Shown here: in pieces, positions 1 to 5,029 of the stretch | Position numbering within the stretch: position 1 is the first letter of the stretch | How the letters are laid out: each line of letters opens with the position of its first letter | From: Caldifarciminota bacterium | GTDB lineage: Bacteria > Hydrothermota > Tepidihabitantia > B3-TA06 | Length of the DNA stretch: 5,029 bases | Direction: 5' to 3' | Assembly: GCA_014729665.1 (NCBI GenBank) | Contig: WJJO01000465.1 | Span: 1-5,029 of the forward strand | Notes under the pieces: model-generated | Told to the model about the DNA's origin: nothing | Databases searched by the model: none | Seen by the model: only the letters and a program-made list of their open reading frames with translations | Made by a program: the position numbers and the translations under genes

Positions 1-1
1 C

Positions 2-2956
2 CTTGAACTCAACCAGGTAGATAAGGCTTACGCCTACTTTTCGGCGAACCCCCGGTTGGCGCTGACCCAGGAGACCAAGGTGCACCTTGCAGAGGCCCTG
101 GAGAAGAATGAATCCTATCAGAAGATGCGTGATGTCTATATGAGTATCGACGATTGCAGCCTCAGGCTCCTCGGCGCCAAGGTGTTGATATCTGAAGAGC
201 GCGGGGATCTGGTCGGTACCTACATCACCGATCTGGAGAAGATATGTCCTGATGCAGCCGAGGAGATAAGACGGCTTCTTCTGGAGTTTTCGGTATCACA
301 GGGAGACAGTCTTACCTCGCTTGAGACCGGATTGGGGATTTCGGATATGGCGGGTATCACGGCGGTTGAGGCCCTAACCCTGGGTGACCTTTTCAATGCT
401 TTCAGTTTATATGAGGATGCAATAGGGTTTTATAATGTAGCCCTGGACCGCCGCAGGTATGACGCGGCTTTGCCCATGGCCGAATGCTACGCTGCCCTGG
501 GGGAGAACAGGGACGCTGCAAAGACCTTTGAGGCCGCAAAGGCCTTATCCTTTTCGCCTTCCCATCGTGCCACCAGGGCCAGGGTCCGGTTACTTAGCGG
601 TGAAGATTTTGAAGCCGGTGCACTGGAGGAGGCTAGTTTTCGGAATTACTCCGAATACGTACGCGGGATGGAGAATCTTGCCGAGGCCAACGAGTACGTT
701 TTATACGAAATGTTTCTCTTCTCCAACCGGTTCTCAAGGGCGTCCCAGATGTTGCGAAAAGCGAGGTTTCTTGAATTCCAGGGGCGATCTGAGGAGGCCC
801 TGGTCGCGTATGAGGATTTCCTGGCGGATGCGCCTTTTGCATCGGAGAGGGGTGAGGCTGCCCGTGAAGCGGAGTTAATCCGGAACTTTAAGATCAAAGA
901 TCCGGAAGCGGCACTGAAGAAGTTCCTCAATGCTTCCACATCTTCTGAGAAGGGCAGGATCCTTTTCGAGGATGCAAAGGACTACGAGGGGGCTATTCAG
1001 TTTCTGGATACGGTTCAGACACCTTTGGCTTTCTATTACTCGGGACTGGCTTACGAGCGCCTTTATAACAGGGACGGAAAGATCAAGCACCTTGATAGGG
1101 CAAGGGAACGCTACCAGAATCTATACTGGCAGTTTCCGGAAGATACGTTGATTGAGGAGGCTTTATACCGGCTTTTTGTTACCGAGGTGCGCGATCCCTT
1201 GAAGAAGGTTGATCAGGCTCATTATTATCTTAGGGAACATCTGGAGGGGAATATTAAGGGCAAGTACGCAGATGAAATAGGGTTTCTCATGGGTTACGTG
1301 GAGCTTTCCAGGGGTGATACCGCGGCGGCCAGGAACGGGTGGGAGATCCTTTACAGCTCCGGGGATAGAAGCCGGTATACCTACCCGGCTTTGTATGAAC
1401 TTGCAAGACTGTCACTTGCTCAGGGTGATACGTCGGATGCGGCGGTGAAGTATAAATTAATATGCTCGGTGGCTTCTGAAGATACGCTGTACTTTAGGGC
1501 AATGCGTGAGCTGGCTTTGCTGGAGAAGGGAAGGGGAAGGGGCGAAGAGGCCCTTGAACTTTACAAGAAGATGGTTTCCGGGCTTCCTGCGGTCCCTACC
1601 GATATCTGGGAGGAAGTATTGGATTTGATATTCGAACTGGAGCGATATTCCGAATTGGATTATTTTGCCGGTCTCATAGAAGATAAAGAATACCTTGAGG
1701 ACATAAGGTTTTACAGGTACGTAGCTAAGGTTCAGTGCGAGGATGTAGGAGCTGAAGATATCCAGGGATTCCTTCATTCTCGACCTGCAGACCGGAAGGA
1801 CGAGTTCCTTTACTGGTCAGGGGTAGGCGCCAGGTTAGCCGGGTACGAAAGTCTCGGTTTGCATCAGTTGGAGCGTTTGAGCGCCGAAGGCAGGGATTCG
1901 GTGTTGGTGGCCAACGCAGATTTCATTATAGCCCAGATGAAGATACAGGCCGTAGGTGATACGGCGGCGATGGGTAGCGCCCTGGAGACCTTGTGGAAGT
2001 TGCACGAGCAGAATCCGGACGATACCTTGATTATGGCTCAGCTGGTCACCGCACTTTACCGGGCAGGTAAATTTGCCCAGGCCGATTCACTCTGGTACAG
2101 ACTCGATCTCCGCAGCGGCGGGGATCAATCGCCCCTGCTTTTGGAGAAGGTGGCTCATCTTTTGACCGAAGGTCGCACCGAGGAGGCCGACAGTGTGCTT
2201 GATGAGCTTTCGGATGTGCGTTCCCTGTGGATGAACGATCAGTTCGTTTACTATAAAGGTCTTTCGGCAGCGAGACAGGGGCTGGAGGATGAAGCCGTTC
2301 AAACCTTAAAGGGATTGGTATCGAACTTTCCGGGAAGCGAGTTTCGAGGGCAGGCGTACATGAAGCTGGGTGTACTCTATCATCTTCAGGAGGAGTATGA
2401 CAGCGCATCAAGGTACTACAGGCTGGTGCTCGAGTATCCGGATTTGAGAAACGACGCCTTGCTGAATATGGCCAAGATGGAAAAAACCAGAAGCCAATTC
2501 GATAAAGCGCTGGAGTACTTTGAGCTTTTAGCGCAGGAGGCGACCTCATCGGAGGATCGGGGGAGATGGTATCTGGAGATGGGGGTTACCTCATATCACG
2601 CGGCGGGTTATTACAGATCCATCTCTTATCTTGAGCGGTCGATTGTCTTCCTGGAACGGGCCTTACCCCTGGTTACCGAACAGCGGCCTTACCTTCTCTA
2701 CTCAACCGGACGAACCTATGCGGCTTTCCTCGACGATGAACATCTTGAACGGGCCGTATCCGTTTTCCTTCAGTGTCATGAGGAGTATCCCCAGAATCAA
2801 TGGGGTCTTGAGTGCTGGTTTCAGGCCGGGGTGGGCTATACCGAACTCGGCAGGCCCGAGGATGCAAAGGTGATTTTTAAGGCTATAATAAACGCAAGGG
2901 GACCGGATGATGCATTCGGGATAAGGGCCCAGGAGGCCCTTGATAAACTCGAGTAA
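2..2956 (+). CDS. Large TPR-repeat protein, 5'-truncated by the window edge
   Basis: This is the C-terminal 984 residues of a tetratricopeptide-repeat protein, ending in TAA at 2954-2956. Residue 1 here is the first full codon at base 2. The frame is open to the left edge, and the first 18 residues read as normal helical protein, so the true start lies upstream. The TTG at 56 has no Shine-Dalgarno sequence and is not the start. TPR units in good register (G/A at position 8, A at 20, F/Y/L at 24) lie near residues 153-186, 247-280, 424-457, 461-494, 498-531, 676-708, 746-779, 783-816, 817-850, 854-888, 896-932 and 936-969. The last has W4, G8, Y11, A20 and F24 in canonical positions. Stretches between them look like degenerate helical repeats. 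No enzymatic motif, membrane segment or kinase domain is visible. TPR superhelices bind other proteins. Because the N-terminus is missing, I cannot tell whether it is exported. A cell-envelope scaffold is a guess from the exported neighbour downstream. TPR assignment is strong; specific function is unknown. Confidence 0.93.
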   Translation, partial: LELNQVDKAYAYFSANPRLALTQETKVHLAEALEKNESYQKMRDVYMSIDDCSLRLLGAKVLISEERGDLVGTYITDLEKICPDAAEEIRRLLLEFSVSQGDSLTSLETGLGISDMAGITAVEALTLGDLFNAFSLYEDAIGFYNVALDRRRYDAALPMAECYAALGENRDAAKTFEAAKALSFSPSHRATRARVRLLSGEDFEAGALEEASFRNYSEYVRGMENLAEANEYVLYEMFLFSNRFSRASQMLRKARFLEFQGRSEEALVAYEDFLADAPFASERGEAAREAELIRNFKIKDPEAALKKFLNASTSSEKGRILFEDAKDYEGAIQFLDTVQTPLAFYYSGLAYERLYNRDGKIKHLDRARERYQNLYWQFPEDTLIEEALYRLFVTEVRDPLKKVDQAHYYLREHLEGNIKGKYADEIGFLMGYVELSRGDTAAARNGWEILYSSGDRSRYTYPALYELARLSLAQGDTSDAAVKYKLICSVASEDTLYFRAMRELALLEKGRGRGEEALELYKKMVSGLPAVPTDIWEEVLDLIFELERYSELDYFAGLIEDKEYLEDIRFYRYVAKVQCEDVGAEDIQGFLHSRPADRKDEFLYWSGVGARLAGYESLGLHQLERLSAEGRDSVLVANADFIIAQMKIQAVGDTAAMGSALETLWKLHEQNPDDTLIMAQLVTALYRAGKFAQADSLWYRLDLRSGGDQSPLLLEKVAHLLTEGRTEEADSVLDELSDVRSLWMNDQFVYYKGLSAARQGLEDEAVQTLKGLVSNFPGSEFRGQAYMKLGVLYHLQEEYDSASRYYRLVLEYPDLRNDALLNMAKMEKTRSQFDKALEYFELLAQEATSSEDRGRWYLEMGVTSYHAAGYYRSISYLERSIVFLERALPLVTEQRPYLLYSTGRTYAAFLDDEHLERAVSVFLQCHEEYPQNQWGLECWFQAGVGYTELGRPEDAKVIFKAIINARGPDDAFGIRAQEALDKLE

Positions 2957-2970
2957 GGCGAGGTTATAAA

Positions 2971-3000
2971 CCTTCTTGTCCGGTGAGAAGGAATAATTTT
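2971..3000 (+). terminator. Possible weak intrinsic terminator after the TPR gene
   Basis: An inverted repeat CCTTCT (2971-2976) / AGAAGG (2986-2991) can form a six-pair stem. Three further U-G wobble pairs can extend it inward around a CCG loop. It is followed by AATAATTTT (2992-3000). It lies 14 bases after the TAA stop, where a terminator would be expected. The stem is short, only half G/C, and the T-run is only four bases and not adjacent to the stem. It may therefore only attenuate transcription, or be chance. If it is not functional, the downstream gene is probably read from the same transcript. Confidence 0.3.
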
Positions 3001-3015
3001 AGAAAATATCTGCCG

Positions 3016-3034
3016 TGCGGATTTTATGACCGCA
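3016..3034 (+). other. Small hairpin just before the ribosome binding site
   Basis: TGCGG (3016-3020) and CCGCA (3030-3034) are perfect five-base complements separated by a nine-base A/T-rich loop. The hairpin ends one base before the purine-rich ribosome binding site of the downstream gene. It could modulate access to that site, but a five-pair stem also arises easily by chance. No T-run follows, so it is not a terminator. Confidence 0.2.
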
Positions 3035-3035
3035 G

Positions 3036-3042
3036 AAGGGAG
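3036..3042 (+). promoter_or_regulatory. Shine-Dalgarno site of the propeller gene
   Basis: AAGGGAG lies just before two adjacent ATG codons (3045 and 3048). Its GGAG core ends at 3042, leaving two bases to the first ATG and five to the second. The spacing favours 3048 as the start. An in-frame TGA at 3027-3029, with no alternative start codon between it and 3045, rules out any start further upstream. Confidence 0.7.
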
Positions 3043-3047
3043 AGATG

Positions 3048-3080
3048 ATGTTTTTAATTCTGACAATACTCGTCTCCGGT
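3048..3080 (+). other. Short N-terminal signal peptide coding region
   Basis: The first 11 residues, MFLILTILVSG, are a continuous hydrophobic run ending in V-S-G, an acceptable signal peptidase I site, before the acidic mature start IDLGEV. There is no lysine or arginine in front of the hydrophobic core and no cysteine for lipidation. It is shorter than typical signal peptides, but the upstream stop at 3027-3029 leaves no room for a longer one. Confidence 0.55.
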
Positions 3081-5029
3081 ATCGATTTAGGTGAGGTTAA
3101 ATGGGAGAGTTTGCTCAATGCAAACCATATATACGATATAGAGCCTTTGGAGAATGGCGCCTGGTGTGCTACGAACGGAGGTCTTCACTTCTTCTCTATC
3201 GACGATTCGGCGTTCACAGAATCGTATACCAACATAGAAGGTCTGCCGCATAATACCTGCAGATCACTGGAACTGCTTCCGAATGGATACCTATGGGCCG
3301 GGACAGACCGCGGTCTGGCGCTATACGATCCTTCCAAGGATGAGATTATCCCTTATTCATCCATTGAGGATACCGTTTTCTCTCTCGATTTCGCATCGGA
3401 TACACTTGCCGTGGGTACCGGGAATGGGGTTTTTCTGATAGATATCAACGGAACACCTGCGGAGTTTGGGGACGATATCCTCTGCCTCCCGGTGGATTTG
3501 GCCGACAAACCGGGAAGGGTTGTTTCCTGGTTTGCAGGCGATCTATGGATTGGTTCGGAAACAGGGCTTATTCGATATACTCCGGATACCGACGAGGCCT
3601 CCGTTTTATTGAATTCGAGCGTGAGGGATATCAATTGTCAGGATTCGGTCGATGTTTTGATTCCCGACGGCGTAGAGAGATACAGGGGCACCGAAGCGGG
3701 ATTCGAAGGTTTATTCGACATACCGGATACATCTATTCACCTGACCTCGTTGGCGCACTCCGCAGACACTGTATACGTTACGTTTACAGGTGGTTCAGGG
3801 TTATACCAAAGGCTTCTTCGATGGATTGAATCGGATGAAACCCTTGATAGTCTCGGGTTTTGGGTAGACGTACCGAATGGTAAAGACCCACACTGGTCAA
3901 GGTACCTACAGGTGATAGAGTGTGATGAATGGGGCAGGGTCTGGATAGGCTCCGGGAACAACCAGTATCAGGGGGATGGTTTAATCGTATGGGACGTATC
4001 ACAGGGTTACGAGGGTTTTGAGGTTGGTGGTCTTTCTTCTAACATTTCAAGGTTAGTATTCCTCGATGACAACGAGAATCTCTGGGTTACCCACTTCATT
4101 CAATCTCATACCGGGGTAAGCAGGTATACCCCTGAGGGGTCCTGGGAGAACTACTACTACAGTATCGAGTATTCCGATGATACGGTAGGTTTCGATGCGT
4201 CTTCCTTCGTAGTCGACTCAGATTCCCGCGGGAGGGTAGTTTTTGGAAGCTGGTGGGCAAAGCATGCCGTTTTCCGTTTCGATCCTTTAACTGAAGGGTG
4301 GGAAGAGTATCATTGGGGAGAAGGTTCGGACAGGAACATCCTTTCCTGGCTTGCGGTCGATCCCTACGACCGGATTTGGGCGGCTCATTTCGGAACCAAC
4401 GAGTTGATTAGTGTAGTATCGGCCGATCTAAGCGGGGTTGAGGCAGAGATCCCCTGGCCTTACGGGGATGTGTATTCGATGAAGTTCGATAGCGACGGTA
4501 ACGTATGGTTTGCTTCGAGGGCGGGGCTAATCGTTCTGCACAGCGAAGATTTACAGGATTCTCCCGGGCTGGGAGAAATCGATTATGAGATCTCGGATAG
4601 AACGGTTTGGGATATAGAACTTGACGGTTCAGGGGGCCTGTGGGGCGCTACAAGCCAGGGAGTTTTTCACCTCGACCAGGAGGGCATCGACTGGTACGAT
4701 ACGGAGAATAACAACCAGATACCGGAGAATGATTTCAGGGCAGTGGACAGGGACCCATGGGGCGGGTTCTACTTTTTGACCCGTAACAAGGGTTTAGTTG
4801 TTTATGATCCTGCAGGTACTGCCTATGATACGTCTACAGCCCTTTGGCAGAGAGTCTCGGCTGAAAACAGTCCGCTCATTTCAGGATTCCCCTACACCTG
4901 GCTGGATACGGATCGAACAGGGCGTCTTGCAATAGGAACGGAAGGCGGGGGAGTATCGCTTTTAACCTTCCCCCAGTCTTCTGATTCAGCAGGCCGGCAA
5001 ATCTCGGTGTACCCGAATCCATGCTATAC
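3048..5029 (+). CDS. Exported twin beta-propeller protein with start of a type IX sorting tail (PorZ-like), 3'-truncated
   Basis: The frame runs 660 codons from ATG 3048 (or 3045) with no stop and leaves the window. Residues 2-11 are a short hydrophobic export signal, with possible cleavage after V-S-G. Residues 20-640 hold about 14 Reg_prop-type blade units (pattern G-x-[LV]-W-x-[GA]-[TS]...G-[LV]-x-x-[YF]-[DT]). Clear ones are at 79-94, 164-178, 295-315, 342-361, 394-412, 483-498, 528-543 and 571-588; others are at 36-50, 118-133, 202-225, 240-255, 440-460 and 624-641. Fourteen units fit two seven-bladed propellers. Residues 654-658 are VYPNP, the usual opening of a T9SS (Por secretion) C-terminal sorting domain, so perhaps 70-90 residues are missing. 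Reg_prop blades often occur in Bacteroidetes hybrid sensor kinases, but no membrane helix or kinase follows here. Two propellers plus a sorting tail is the architecture of PorZ, part of the type IX attachment complex. Many other FCB surface proteins share it, so I give no gene symbol. The propeller call is strong, PorZ identity tentative. Confidence 0.9.
   Translation, partial: MFLILTILVSGIDLGEVKWESLLNANHIYDIEPLENGAWCATNGGLHFFSIDDSAFTESYTNIEGLPHNTCRSLELLPNGYLWAGTDRGLALYDPSKDEIIPYSSIEDTVFSLDFASDTLAVGTGNGVFLIDINGTPAEFGDDILCLPVDLADKPGRVVSWFAGDLWIGSETGLIRYTPDTDEASVLLNSSVRDINCQDSVDVLIPDGVERYRGTEAGFEGLFDIPDTSIHLTSLAHSADTVYVTFTGGSGLYQRLLRWIESDETLDSLGFWVDVPNGKDPHWSRYLQVIECDEWGRVWIGSGNNQYQGDGLIVWDVSQGYEGFEVGGLSSNISRLVFLDDNENLWVTHFIQSHTGVSRYTPEGSWENYYYSIEYSDDTVGFDASSFVVDSDSRGRVVFGSWWAKHAVFRFDPLTEGWEEYHWGEGSDRNILSWLAVDPYDRIWAAHFGTNELISVVSADLSGVEAEIPWPYGDVYSMKFDSDGNVWFASRAGLIVLHSEDLQDSPGLGEIDYEISDRTVWDIELDGSGGLWGATSQGVFHLDQEGIDWYDTENNNQIPENDFRAVDRDPWGGFYFLTRNKGLVVYDPAGTAYDTSTALWQRVSAENSPLISGFPYTWLDTDRTGRLAIGTEGGGVSLLTFPQSSDSAGRQISVYPNPCY
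5001..5029 (+). other. Start of a probable type IX secretion C-terminal sorting domain
   Basis: After the last propeller unit and a short Ser/Gly-type linker, the protein reads QISVYPNPCY up to the window edge. The I-x-V-Y-P-N-P pattern is the well-known first strand of Por secretion tail domains, and also of related FlgD-like Ig tails in FCB-group surface proteins. Only the first strand is visible, so the domain cannot be assigned to one family with certainty. Confidence 0.6.

Noticed and set aside
459..878. Forward-strand overlapping open frame of 139 codons
   Set aside because: It is fully inside the TPR gene in another frame, with Arg/Pro/Trp-rich low-quality sequence and no ribosome binding site. 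It is a shadow.
1522..1542. G-rich tract (GG, GGG, GGGG, GGGG runs) as a G-quadruplex or a slippage insertion
   Set aside because: It encodes K-G-R-G-R-G in the turn of a TPR that stays in exact 34-residue register, so there is no insertion. One run is only two Gs, and it lies mid-gene with no sign of function.
1136..2065. Internal duplication in the TPR protein (F-P-E-D-T-L-I...A-L-Y-R near residue 378 and N-P-D-D-T-L-I...A-L-Y-R near residue 671)
   Set aside because: The similarity is limited to a few residues at equivalent TPR positions, which repeat-family convergence explains. No longer duplicated block is visible.
2046..2549. Reverse-strand open frame of 167 codons inside the TPR gene
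   Set aside because: Its translation is rich in Pro, Ser and Arg with no domain pattern, and it lies wholly opposite a well-supported TPR coding frame. It is a shadow of codon bias.
2976..3005. Sigma-70-like promoter (TTGTCC, 18-base spacer, TAGAAA) before the propeller gene
   Set aside because: Each box matches consensus at only four of six positions, and it overlaps the hairpin. A match this weak is expected by chance in A/T-rich spacer, and the FCB-type TAnnTTTG element is not present.
3353..4002. Several 72-94-codon open frames on both strands within the propeller gene
   Set aside because: All overlap the continuous 660-codon frame that carries clear repeat motifs, and none shows a domain or start signal of its own.
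3048..5029. Hybrid two-component sensor (propeller plus histidine kinase)
   Set aside because: The Reg_prop blades invite this call, but after the last blade the sequence goes through a short linker straight into VYPNP, with no transmembrane helix. A secreted protein fits better.

Overview
The window holds two large forward-strand protein genes, and both are cut by its edges. Bases 2-2956 are the 3' part of a very long tetratricopeptide-repeat (TPR) protein: 984 residues are visible and the N-terminus lies upstream. After a short intergenic gap (2957-3047) a second gene starts at about 3048 and stays open to the last base (5029), giving 660 visible residues and no stop. It encodes a short export signal, then about 14 beta-propeller blade units of the 'two-component regulator propeller' (Reg_prop) type, then the first residues of what looks like a type IX secretion/'Por' C-terminal sorting domain (VYPNP at 5007-5021). 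I see no RNA genes, mobile elements, CRISPR arrays or convincing reverse-strand genes.

Organism: the window suggests a bacterium of the FCB superphylum (Bacteroidetes/Chlorobi/Fibrobacteres) or an uncultivated neighbour such as WOR-3, TA06 or Zixibacteria. The basis is a Reg_prop protein ending in a VYPNP tail, a very long TPR protein beside it, balanced base composition by eye, frequent AGG arginine codons and a purine-rich Shine-Dalgarno site. This is inference; there is no taxonomic marker gene in the window.

Layout: 2-2956, TPR scaffold with about a dozen recognisable TPR units, several in perfect 34-residue register. 2957-3047, spacer with one possible weak terminator hairpin (2971-2991), a second small hairpin (3016-3034) and the ribosome binding site of the next gene. 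3048-5029, twin-propeller exported protein.

Working together: the two genes share a strand and are about 90 bases apart, so they may be co-transcribed. TPR proteins are protein-protein scaffolds, and the second protein has the overall architecture of PorZ (two propellers plus a sorting domain), a surface component of the type IX secretion attachment complex. A cell-envelope or secretion role for the pair is possible, but the sequence shows no direct link between them. The most useful correction to a naive gene call is that the first gene does not begin at the TTG at 56, and that the second gene would be missed by any method requiring a stop codon inside the window.
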